A stretch of 22,509 nucleotides of DNA from positions 1-22,509 of the forward strand of contig CAJTOW010000073.1 of the NCBI GenBank assembly GCA_910577655.1, written 5' to 3'. Both the position numbers and the translations under genes were made by a program. The notes under the pieces were generated by a model. It had not been told where the DNA came from, made no database searches, and saw nothing but the letters and a program-made list of their open reading frames with translations. The DNA comes from an uncultured Lachnospiraceae bacterium. Its GTDB lineage: Bacteria; Bacillota; Clostridia; Lachnospirales; Lachnospiraceae. How positions within the stretch are numbered: position 1 is the stretch's first letter; each line of letters begins with the position of its first letter. Below are positions 15,997 through 22,509 of this stretch, one piece after another.

Positions 15997-16864
15997 GCGG
16001 GAGACCATGGTCAGCGCACGCAGCTTCCGTCTGGCCCTGATCCCCATGATATTCAATGGGATCCTGGCTCTGGTGGCTTTGCTGAACCTGTATTCAACCC
16101 TGGGCCAGGTGAAGCTGACTGCGGAGATCCAGTATTCCAATTTCATGAATCTGTATATGTTTGTAGCTGTGCTGGAATTTGTCATGGTAGTCCTTCTGAT
16201 GCCGGCCCTGACAGCCGGGAGCATCAGCGGAGAGCGGGAGCGGCGGACCCTGGAACTGATGCTGACCACGAAAATGACCCCGGCCGACATCATTTTCGGG
16301 AAGCTGGCCGCTTCTTTAAGTACCATGGTGCTTCTGATTGTGTCCAGTTTTCCGGTTCTGGCCATGATGTTCATCTATGGCGGGGTGACGGTCCGGGATA
16401 TGGGCCTTCTCTTGCTGTGTTATATGGTGGCAGCCCTGCTGGTGGGCAGCATCGGCATCTGCTGTTCGGCAGTATTTAAAAAGACGATGGTAGCTACGGT
16501 GGCTTCCTACGGAGTACTGGGGATCCTGGTATTGGGTACCTGTCTGGCTAACCAGCTTGTGCTGTATCTTCAGCAATGGGGCGGGGATGCCTGGCTGGTG
16601 TCCGCCGGACAAAATGGGACAGCGGCAGATTCCGGACATTTTCTCTATCTGCTTCTGGTGAATCCTACTACCACCTTTTTCCTGACCATGCTGCGGATGG
16701 CCGGCCAGGAACAGGGCGGTGGATTATTCTCCCGGCTCTTTGGCAATCACAGTCTGGAGAGCATCCACAATACCTGGGTTGCAGGCAGTATTGTCATCCA
16801 GCTGGTTATGGCAGGAGTATTCCTGTGGATGGCGGTGCGGGCCCTGGAGAGGAAAAAGCGGTGA
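15974..16864 (+). CDS. ABC-2 type transporter permease
   Basis: 296 residues from ATG 15974 (MKQNPIYRRETM), which overlaps the ATPase gene by 23 bases. An in-frame ATG at 15950 is possible but less well placed. About six membrane helices are visible, with the cytoplasmic coupling stretch SISGERERRTLELML between helices 2 and 3, a hallmark of the ABC-2/NatB-like family, and a long loop before the last helix. Together with the ATPase and the 873-residue protein it forms an exporter resembling GldA-GldF-GldG systems. The substrate is unknown. Control by the VanR/VanS-like pair is inferred from position only. Confidence 0.9.
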   Translation: MKQNPIYRRETMVSARSFRLALIPMIFNGILALVALLNLYSTLGQVKLTAEIQYSNFMNLYMFVAVLEFVMVVLLMPALTAGSISGERERRTLELMLTTKMTPADIIFGKLAASLSTMVLLIVSSFPVLAMMFIYGGVTVRDMGLLLLCYMVAALLVGSIGICCSAVFKKTMVATVASYGVLGILVLGTCLANQLVLYLQQWGGDAWLVSAGQNGTAADSGHFLYLLLVNPTTTFFLTMLRMAGQEQGGGLFSRLFGNHSLESIHNTWVAGSIVIQLVMAGVFLWMAVRALERKKR

Positions 16865-16991
16865 AGGGGAGAGACGGCAGCGCAGGGAAACGGGTGCCGG
16901 AGGTATCTGCCAAAAGCTGCAATCTGCATGGCTGCATACGGCTGGAAGGCTGGATGTGCCTTCGAATATGGTTAAGAGGAGATTTGAGACA

Positions 16992-18176
16992 ATGGTGACA
17001 ATATCCTATAAATGTCCAAACTGTGGCGGTGACCTGCGTTTCCACCCGGCAAGTCAGAATTATAAGTGTGAATTCTGTGATTCCCGGTTCAGTCAGGAAG
17101 AGCTGGAGGCCATGAAGCCCCAGGGAGGTGACAGCCCGGAGGATGAGGGTGCGGGCGGACCGGCGGGAGCCGGAGCATCAGCAGAAGGTGGAGCGTCGGC
17201 GGGAGCCGGAGCATCAGCCACCGGGGGAGCTGCTGACGGCAGCAGCGGGAGTGATGGTGCCGGAACCGGCGGCGGAAAGGATGACTTATCCGGAGAGATA
17301 TACGCCGACTGCTATATCTGTCCAAGCTGCGGCGCGGAGATCGTGACAGAGCCTACTACCACGGCCACCTTCTGCTATTACTGCCACAATCCGGTGGTTC
17401 TGTCCCAGCGGCTGAAGGGCAGCTACCATCCTGACCGGATCATTCCTTTTGCCATTGACCGGAAGAAGGCTCTGGAGATCTTTGACCAGTGGATCCGGAC
17501 GAAGAAATATGTTCCCAGGGATTTTTACACAAAGGATCAGATCGAGAAAATGACAGGCGTGTATTTCCCCTACTGGCTTTACGACTGCCAGGTAAAAGCC
17601 AGTGTGGATGCCAGAGCCGATAAGGTCAGCAGCTGGGCAGCAGGCAATGTCCGTTTCACCAGGACAGATCAGTATGATGTCAGCCGTGAAGGCCGTATGG
17701 AGGTACATGACGTTCCCCGCACCGCTTTATCCAAGGCTAACCGCCGTCTGGTTGAGGGGGTCTTCCCCTTTGACATGACGAAACAGAAGGAATTCCATAT
17801 GGGATATCTCTCCGGATTTTTTGCGGAGAACCGGGATATCGAATCAAAGTCCCTGGCTTTGGAGGTGGAGCAGGAGGTGGAGTCCTATGCAAAGCAGTCC
17901 CTGGCCAGCCAGATCTCTGGCTACAGCTCAGTGCAGATCCAGGCTTCCCGGGCCAGTCTGGAGCGCCCCGCCTGGAAATACACCCTGCTTCCGGTCTGGA
18001 CCCTGACCTACAAGGATAAGAAAAACGGAAAGATCTACTACTTTGCCTGCAATGGTGAGAGCGGCAAGATCTGTGGGGAACTCCCGGTGGACAGCGGACG
18101 CCTGGGCAGACTGTTTGCCACGATCTTTGTGCCGGTGGCGGCAGTGCTGCTGGCGATCGGGTATCTGATTGGATAG
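16992..18176 (+). CDS. Double zinc-ribbon membrane protein (TFIIB-type zinc ribbon family)
   Basis: ATG 16992 is preceded by AAGAGGAG and gives a zinc finger immediately at the N-terminus. A longer frame back to 16719 is only read-through of other sequence. Of 394 residues, Cys 8/11/26/29 (CPNC ... CEFC) form a first ribbon. Residues 41-98 are a Gly/Ala/Ser-rich linker. Cys 110/113/128/131 (CPSC ... CYYC) form a second ribbon. A conserved region follows (YHPDRIIPFAIDRKKAL, VYFPYWLYDC), and the last 21 residues form a single membrane helix. Such proteins commonly sit beside TPM-domain genes in Firmicutes, as here. The two domains probably face the cytoplasm with the protein tail-anchored. The role is unknown; an envelope-associated function with the TPM protein is inference. 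Confidence 0.85.
   Translation: MVTISYKCPNCGGDLRFHPASQNYKCEFCDSRFSQEELEAMKPQGGDSPEDEGAGGPAGAGASAEGGASAGAGASATGGAADGSSGSDGAGTGGGKDDLSGEIYADCYICPSCGAEIVTEPTTTATFCYYCHNPVVLSQRLKGSYHPDRIIPFAIDRKKALEIFDQWIRTKKYVPRDFYTKDQIEKMTGVYFPYWLYDCQVKASVDARADKVSSWAAGNVRFTRTDQYDVSREGRMEVHDVPRTALSKANRRLVEGVFPFDMTKQKEFHMGYLSGFFAENRDIESKSLALEVEQEVESYAKQSLASQISGYSSVQIQASRASLERPAWKYTLLPVWTLTYKDKKNGKIYYFACNGESGKICGELPVDSGRLGRLFATIFVPVAAVLLAIGYLIG
17161..17218 (+). repeat. 36-bp period direct repeat in the Gly/Ala linker
   Basis: A 22-base unit (17161-17182) recurs exactly at 17197-17218, giving a 12-codon period (GAGASA repeated). It lies in the unstructured linker between the two zinc ribbons, so it is likely to vary in number between strains. 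Confidence 0.75.
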
Positions 18177-18185
18177 GGGGATAGC

Positions 18186-19121
18186 ATGAACAGGAAGAAA
18201 TTTTATCTGGATAGAAAGAAGAATGGCTGGTCCGGTGTGATAGCGGCTTTGTGTCTGGTTCTTTTTGTGCTTTTTGTGCCTTTGCCGGACACACTTGTAG
18301 GGATGGAAGCCTATGGAGAGACGGCTGCGTCAGCCCCGTCTGATTCCCGGCGTGTCTTCGACCAGGCAGGGCTCTGGGACGATGAGGAGATCAGTATCAT
18401 GGAGACCCGCATCCAGGAGCTGCAGAACCAGATGAAAATGGATGTGGTTCTGGTTACCACCACAGACGCCCAGGGCAAAAGCAGCCGGGATTACGCCGAT
18501 GATTTCTATGATCAGGGCAGCTTTGGCACCAGAAAGGACCACAGCGGTGTTCTGTATCTGATTGACCTGGACAACCGGGAGCTGTATATTTCCACCTCGG
18601 GAACCATGATCCGTTTTCTCACGGACAGCCGCATTGAGGAGACTCTGGATCATGGGTACGAGTATGCGGTTCAGGGCGATTACCAGGGAGTGGCCGAGAG
18701 CTTTCTGGAGGATACCGGCATCTGGTACCGCAAGGGGATTCCCGGCGGGCAGTATAACTATGACACAGAGACCGGTAAGATCAGCCGCTGCCGTCATATA
18801 AGTCTGCTGGAAGCCCTGATTGCCCTGGCGGCAGCAGCCATTGCAGCAGCCCTGGTGTGCCGGAGTGTGAAAAAGGAATATGCCATGGAGGCGACCCGCA
18901 GTCAGGCGTCCAATTTCCTCATGGCCTACCGGGCAGACTGCCAGTTTGCCCTCCACGGCCGGCAGGACAATCTGGTCAATTCCTTTACACGTCAGACAGT
19001 CATTCCCCGGAACCAGAATATGGCCCGCCCTGGTGGATTTTCATCTGGCAGCTCTGGCAGAAGCTCCACCCACAGCTCCTCTGGAGGACGGAGCCATGGA
19101 GGCGGAGGAAGGAGATTCTGA
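18186..19121 (+). CDS. TPM-domain membrane protein
   Basis: 311 residues. ATG 18186 follows a G-rich site 10 bases after the previous stop. A signal-like hydrophobic segment (about 17-36) is followed by a TPM domain (51-180: VFDQAGLWDDEEISIMETRI, MDVVLVTTTDAQGKSSRDYA, DDFYDQGSFG, GVLYLIDLDNRELYIST), a membrane helix (206-226), a short basic cytoplasmic region and a Ser/Gly-rich tail ending GGGGRRF. TPM domains occur in proteins of the YgcG type and in a thylakoid phosphatase; the biochemical role in this family is not settled. It is almost certainly cotranscribed with the zinc-ribbon gene. Confidence 0.88.
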   Translation: MNRKKFYLDRKKNGWSGVIAALCLVLFVLFVPLPDTLVGMEAYGETAASAPSDSRRVFDQAGLWDDEEISIMETRIQELQNQMKMDVVLVTTTDAQGKSSRDYADDFYDQGSFGTRKDHSGVLYLIDLDNRELYISTSGTMIRFLTDSRIEETLDHGYEYAVQGDYQGVAESFLEDTGIWYRKGIPGGQYNYDTETGKISRCRHISLLEALIALAAAAIAAALVCRSVKKEYAMEATRSQASNFLMAYRADCQFALHGRQDNLVNSFTRQTVIPRNQNMARPGGFSSGSSGRSSTHSSSGGRSHGGGGRRF

Positions 19122-19140
19122 GAAATCAGGAGTTATCGTT

Positions 19141-19182
19141 ACAGTTCATGGGGAAGAAAGTAAAAGATCTTTCTTGAACTGT
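19141..19182 (+). repeat. Imperfect hairpin after the TPM gene
   Basis: ACAGTTCA (19141-19148) pairs with TGAACTGT (19175-19182), and AGAAAG (19155-19160) pairs with CTTTCT (19169-19174), with a one-sided bulge of six. No T-run follows, so the terminator role probably falls to the next hairpin. Confidence 0.5.
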
Positions 19183-19229
19183 CAGGAATTCATTGCAAAT
19201 AATGTCCCTTTTTTGACATGAAAATGAAG

Positions 19230-19275
19230 AAAAATTCACTTTGAAGCCGAAATGGCAGAAAAGTGAATTTTTTTT
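19230..19275 (+). terminator. Intrinsic terminator of the zinc-ribbon/TPM unit
   Basis: AAAAATTCACTT (19230-19241) pairs fully with AAGTGAATTTTT (19261-19272) around a 19-base loop. Eight T residues run from 19268 to 19275, with a further T-rich stretch after. The A-run on the left arm lets it work in both directions, though no minus-strand gene needs it. Confidence 0.7.
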
Positions 19276-19320
19276 CATTTTTTTATGCCGCCAAACCAGC
19301 TAAGATGTTACTGGTCTATG

Positions 19321-19373
19321 GTAAACGACAGAACATTTTCCGTTTACGACGGATCCACGATGTTTTTTATAAA
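19321..19373 (+). promoter_or_regulatory. Possible promoter/operator region of the DUF5058 operon
   Basis: A 7-bp dyad GTAAACG (19321-19327) / CGTTTAC (19341-19347) is followed by a -10-like TATAAA (19368-19373), with no good -35 at the expected distance. A strong AGGAGG (19405-19410) then serves ATG 19419. Weak support. Confidence 0.3.
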
Positions 19374-19418
19374 AGAAGAAATAGGAAAAACACATTCAAA
19401 CACGAGGAGGAAACAATT

Positions 19419-20114
19419 ATGGCAGTTATGGATATGGCCAACAGCCTGCCTATGTGGCTGGCTTGCGGACTGGCGGTGGCGCTGGTGCTGGCGCAGGCAA
19501 TTATCTTTGCGCTACATGCATACAAAGCGGGGCAGAAGATGGGACTATCAGAGAGTCAGATGAAAAGGGCGGTCAAGAGCAGCGCGATCACTTCCATCGG
19601 GCCGTCCATCGTGATTTTAAGCGGCATGCTGTCGCTGCTGATTACAGTAGGAGCCCCTATGGCGTGGATGCGCCTTTCCTTTATCGGATCAGTCATGTTC
19701 GAATCTATCGCAGCCGGGTTCGGTACCAGTTCTGTAGGTGTCCAGCTTGGCGCAGATGAGATGACAGAGCTGGCCTTCTGTATGGCCGTGTGGACTATGA
19801 TCCTGGGTTCTGTCGGCTGGATCATCTTCGCTACCTTCTCCGCAGGCCGCATGGACAAGGTGCAGAAGAAGCTGGCCAAAGGCGACCCGGTCATGCTGAG
19901 TACCATCGCGGGCGCCGCTATTGTGGGTTCCTTTGCGGCCTTGTCCTCTACTCATCTGGTAAGCCTTAACAAGAATTCCCTGGCCTGCGTACTGGGAGGG
20001 GTGATCATGGCGGTGATGATCTTCATCACTGAGAAATTTCAGGTAAAATGGCTGAAGGAATGGGCGCTGACCTTTTCGATTCTGGGAAGTATGATTATTA
20101 CGGTACTGGTGTAA
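19419..20114 (+). CDS. DUF5058-family membrane protein (putative transporter subunit)
   Basis: I took ATG 19419 with AGGAGG 8 bases upstream, giving 231 residues (MAVMDMANSLPMWLACGLAV). The longer frame from 19263 would run through the terminator. About six membrane helices are visible. The block KRAVKSSAITSIGPSIVILSG followed by APMAWMRLSFIGS is characteristic of DUF5058 as I know it. Family function is not established. The context here, a second polytopic protein and an M20 amidohydrolase downstream with the same spacing and strong RBS, points to uptake of an amide-containing small molecule. It is the first gene of the unit, right after a terminator. Confidence 0.85.
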   Translation: MAVMDMANSLPMWLACGLAVALVLAQAIIFALHAYKAGQKMGLSESQMKRAVKSSAITSIGPSIVILSGMLSLLITVGAPMAWMRLSFIGSVMFESIAAGFGTSSVGVQLGADEMTELAFCMAVWTMILGSVGWIIFATFSAGRMDKVQKKLAKGDPVMLSTIAGAAIVGSFAALSSTHLVSLNKNSLACVLGGVIMAVMIFITEKFQVKWLKEWALTFSILGSMIITVLV

Positions 20115-20199
20115 AAAATGGCCGTATGCCGTAGCGGTTCAGGGACTGGACTGTTACGGGGCCTGGAGAGTACATTCTCATAACAAGGAGGAAAATTTC

Positions 20200-20886
20200 A
20201 TGGATAAGAAAGAATATTTTGATAAAGAATACATGCCCAGCATGAACCGGATCGGCGTTATTACCGGATTCTTAGGGGTGCTGGCATCCTTTGCACCGGC
20301 CCTTGTGCTGGCTGTGGTCTACGGGATCCTGCCAAGGCCTGCGGCACTGGTGACTGCATTTATCTCAGCGGCTTCTACCTTTGGCATTCTCTGGTTTGTG
20401 GAGCCAGTGTCCTACTTTGCCGTGCTGGGGCCGGTGGGTACCTATATGGCATTTCTGTCCGGCAACATTTCCAACATGCGCGTGCCCTGTGCCAGCATGG
20501 CCCAGGTGTCCGCGGGGGTGCAGCCGGGAACAGAGGAGGGCTCCATTATCTCTACCCTGGGTATGGCAGTGTCCATTGTGCTGAATATTTCGATCCTGAC
20601 CATCGGTGTGATCCTGGGAAGTTCCGTGCTGTCCATGCTGCCGGATTCGGTCCGGGAGGGACTCAACTACCTGCTTCCGGCGCTGTTCGGTGCTTTGCTG
20701 GTGCAGTTCGGTATAAAGCAGAAGGGACTGGCGTCCACGATTCTGGTTTATGCGGTGCTGCTGTCGGCAGCTATCAAGGCAGGTATCTTTAGCTGGCTGC
20801 CGGGGGCCAGCAACTATCTGGGGATTCTGACCAGTGTGTTCTTAAGTATTATTATTGCGGTGGTTACGTATAAAAAGGTGAAGTAA
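20200..20886 (+). CDS. Six-helix membrane protein, partner of the DUF5058 protein
   Basis: 228 residues; ATG 20200 has AAGGAGG 8 bases upstream. About six hydrophobic segments (roughly 16-42, 48-66, 72-89, 120-143, 156-171, 178-225 as two). The conserved-looking loop GPVGTYMAFLSGNISNMRVP in the middle may be a substrate-path motif, since it carries Asn and Arg within a hydrophobic setting. The protein is similar in size to its upstream neighbour and probably forms a heteromeric complex with it. I do not recognise a named family with certainty. Confidence 0.75.
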   Translation: MDKKEYFDKEYMPSMNRIGVITGFLGVLASFAPALVLAVVYGILPRPAALVTAFISAASTFGILWFVEPVSYFAVLGPVGTYMAFLSGNISNMRVPCASMAQVSAGVQPGTEEGSIISTLGMAVSIVLNISILTIGVILGSSVLSMLPDSVREGLNYLLPALFGALLVQFGIKQKGLASTILVYAVLLSAAIKAGIFSWLPGASNYLGILTSVFLSIIIAVVTYKKVK

Positions 20887-20908
20887 GGAGCAGCTGACGG
20901 AAAGTAAA

Positions 20909-21008
20909 GGGGCTGTGAAAAAGGTCGCGGCTGCCTGCGGATAGCTGACGAAAGATCACGTAAATCCGTGATTTTCAAAACCGCGGGACGGACTTTATTC
21001 ACGGCCCC
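20909..21008 (+). promoter_or_regulatory. 100-base folded element before the amidohydrolase
   Basis: Outer arms 20909-20926 and 20991-21008 pair at 17 of 18 positions counting two G-U pairs (ends GGGGCTGTGAA / TTCACGGCCCC). Inside are GCGG (20927-20930) pairing with CCGC (20981-20984), and a smaller hairpin ATCACG (20955-20960) / CGTGAT (20967-20972). The element ends 5 bases before the AGGAGGA ribosome site (21014-21020). It could be an attenuator, a processing site within the operon mRNA, or a small palindromic mobile repeat. It has no T-run, so a simple terminator is unlikely. Confidence 0.6.
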
Positions 21009-21026
21009 TGATCAGGAGGATATTAC

Positions 21027-22466
21027 ATGTTGGAAAAACAAGCAGTATATGAGGAAGTGCAGCGCCTGGAGCAGCAGTGTACGGATATCTGCCGTTATCT
21101 GTGGGCGCATCCGGAGACAGGCGGAAATGAGAAGCTGTCTGTGGAATATCTGACCGGAATTCTGGAACAAGAAGGCTTTAGGGTGAAAAAGGGCAATGCC
21201 CCGGAATATGCATCCGCGGTAAGAAATGGCAGCAGGCCGGAGTACGCATCTGCGGTAAAAAATGGCAGCGGCCCGGAATATGCATTTCTGGCGGAGTATG
21301 GTTCCGGCGGGCCGGTGATTGCTGTTCTGGCGGAGTATGACGCGCTGCCGGGGCTTTCCCAGAAAGCTTGTGCCGTCAGGGAGCCGGTGGAAGCCGGCGG
21401 GCCGGGGCATGGCTGCGGTCATAACCTGCTGGGAGCGGCCTCAGTCACAGGAGCTATTGCGGTGAAACGGTATCTTGAGAAGAGCGGCATTGCCGGAACC
21501 GTGCGTCTCTATGGCTGTCCGGAGGAGGAGCTGCTCAGCGGTAAGGTGCGTATGGCAGCTGCCCACATGTTCGACGGCTGCGATCTGGCCGTAAGCTGGC
21601 ATCCGGGCAGCGTCAACAGTGTCTATGACGGAGGGTATCTGGCAAATGTTTCCGCAAAGTTCTTTTTCAAAGGGCAGACCTCCCATGCGGCTTTTGCTCC
21701 TGAGCGGGGAAGGAGCGCCCTGGACGCAGTGGAGCTGATGAATGTGGGCGCCAACTATCTGCGGGAGCATGTGATCGATAAGGCGCGGATCCATTATACT
21801 ACCGACAGCGGCGGCTTTGCCCCCAATATTGTCCCGGATCACGCCAGTGCCTGGTATTTCGTCCGGGCGCCTCACATGTATCAGGTGAAGGAGATTCTGG
21901 AGCGGCTTGACAAGATTGCCCAGGGAGCTGCCCTGATGACCGAAACTAAGAGCGAAATGCAGGTGGGGTACGGCTGTTATGAGATGAAGGAGAACCATGC
22001 ATTTGCCGATCTGTGCTACGCCAATCTGAAAGAAGCCGGAACCATCCGGTATACCCCGGAGGAGCTGGCCTTTGCAAAGGAGCTTCAGGACACCCTGGAC
22101 CCGGCGGTCGTAAAGGAAGAAGAGAAAATGTACCGCCGCGGCCCGGTACTGATGGCAGACTTCGTGGCACACCGGGACTTCTGGGAGCGGGTGCCTCTGA
22201 CCGCATCTTCCGACAGTGGAGACGTGAGCCAGATCGTGCCCATGGGCCTTCTCAATACCACATGCTGGCCTGCAGGCTGCTCACCCCACACCTGGCAGGC
22301 TTCTGCTGCCTGCGGAAGCACCCTGGGAGAAAAAGGTGCCCTCCACGCTGCCAGGTCTATTGCCGGTATTGTCTGCGATTTGCTGAACCAGCCGGAGGTA
22401 GTGGAGAAGATTCGGAAAGAATTCGAAGAAGCCGGAGGCCAGGAGTATCAGCCGGTGTGCGGATGA
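21027..22466 (+). CDS. M20-family amidohydrolase (AbgB-like)
   Basis: 479 residues from ATG 21027 with AGGAGGA 7 bases upstream. Metal and catalytic features of M20D peptidases are present: Asp in LAEYDALPGL (residue 105), GHGCGHN (127-133, metal Cys 130/His 132), CPEEE (164-168), His 192 in SWHPG, the dimerisation-domain His 220 in GQTSHAAFAPERGRSALDA, and a late SPHTWQ. The family (AbgB, HipO, amidohydrolases of N-acyl amino acids or p-aminobenzoyl-glutamate) hydrolyses an amide bond in the cytoplasm. With the two upstream membrane proteins it suggests import and cleavage of one compound; which amide is not visible. Residues 59-94 hold three 12-residue repeats, an unusual insertion. Confidence 0.92.
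   Translation: MLEKQAVYEEVQRLEQQCTDICRYLWAHPETGGNEKLSVEYLTGILEQEGFRVKKGNAPEYASAVRNGSRPEYASAVKNGSGPEYAFLAEYGSGGPVIAVLAEYDALPGLSQKACAVREPVEAGGPGHGCGHNLLGAASVTGAIAVKRYLEKSGIAGTVRLYGCPEEELLSGKVRMAAAHMFDGCDLAVSWHPGSVNSVYDGGYLANVSAKFFFKGQTSHAAFAPERGRSALDAVELMNVGANYLREHVIDKARIHYTTDSGGFAPNIVPDHASAWYFVRAPHMYQVKEILERLDKIAQGAALMTETKSEMQVGYGCYEMKENHAFADLCYANLKEAGTIRYTPEELAFAKELQDTLDPAVVKEEEKMYRRGPVLMADFVAHRDFWERVPLTASSDSGDVSQIVPMGLLNTTCWPAGCSPHTWQASAACGSTLGEKGALHAARSIAGIVCDLLNQPEVVEKIRKEFEEAGGQEYQPVCG
21201..21308 (+). repeat. Three tandem 36-bp repeats inside the amidohydrolase gene
   Basis: Units 21201-21236, 21237-21272 and 21273-21308 encode PEYASAVRNGSR, PEYASAVKNGSG and PEYAFLAEYGSG. The third looks like the native family segment leading into PVIAVLAEYDALPG. 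The first two closely resemble each other and add 24 residues in frame. Confidence 0.85.
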
Positions 22467-22509
22467 GATTATTACCGTTCACGGGGGGCATCTTCTTGTC
22501 CGGCTCCGC
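22467..22509. other. Right-edge remainder
   Basis: 43 bases after the amidohydrolase stop with no feature visible. Confidence 0.6.

Noticed and set aside
16719..16991. N-terminal extension of the zinc-ribbon protein
   Set aside because: It overlaps the permease gene in another frame and its peptide is Trp/Arg-rich nonsense; ATG 16992 has a good ribosome site and starts the zinc finger.
19263..19418. N-terminal extension of the DUF5058 protein
   Set aside because: It would begin inside the terminator T-run, while ATG 19419 has an ideal AGGAGG spacing and the family-like start.
21201..21308. CRISPR-like 36-base repeats
   Set aside because: The units are directly tandem without spacers and encode an in-frame peptide repeat.

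Overview
The window looks like a chromosomal segment from a gut-type clostridium, most likely Lachnospiraceae. That placement is inferred from the LPKTG surface protein with MucBP/InlB-like repeats, the VanR/VanS-type two-component pair, strong AGGAGG ribosome sites, the zinc-ribbon/TPM gene pair, and the DUF5058 transporter-like pair beside an M20 amidohydrolase. Nearly all genes lie on the plus strand. I saw no tRNA, rRNA or CRISPR array.

Layout. (1) 1-5382: the 3' part of a very large repetitive cell-wall-anchored protein, cut by the left edge. (2) 5383-8100: a strikingly AT-rich insert. It holds a perfect 16-bp palindrome, a short promoterless ORF that looks like a gene remnant, and a 663-residue membrane-bound STAND-like P-loop NTPase. 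(3) 7979-10205: two diverged copies of one unit (promoter, leader with two hairpins, RBS, Rpn/PD-(D/E)XK-family nuclease gene). Both copies are broken: the first by a frame change and an in-frame stop, the second by loss of the nuclease core plus a late frameshift. A nested-hairpin terminator separates them. (4) 10499-12344: VanR-like response regulator and overlapping VanS-like histidine kinase. (5) 12413-16864: a large membrane-anchored GldG/DUF4350-like protein, an ABC ATPase and an ABC-2 permease, all overlapping or touching. (6) 16992-19121: a double zinc-ribbon membrane protein and a secreted/membrane TPM-domain protein, closed by a terminator. (7) 19419-22466: a DUF5058 membrane protein, a second six-helix membrane protein and an M20-family (AbgB-like) amidohydrolase. 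A 100-base folded element lies directly before the amidohydrolase RBS.

How the parts fit. Regions 4-6 read as one envelope-related transcription unit or two: a sensor/regulator pair followed by an exporter with a large extracytoplasmic partner, then the zinc-ribbon/TPM pair. The regulator pair may control the exporter, by position only. Region 7 reads as uptake of an amidated or N-acylated compound by the two membrane proteins followed by hydrolysis inside the cell. The least explained parts are the AT-rich NTPase island, the duplicated structured leader of the nuclease genes, and the folded element at 20909-21008.
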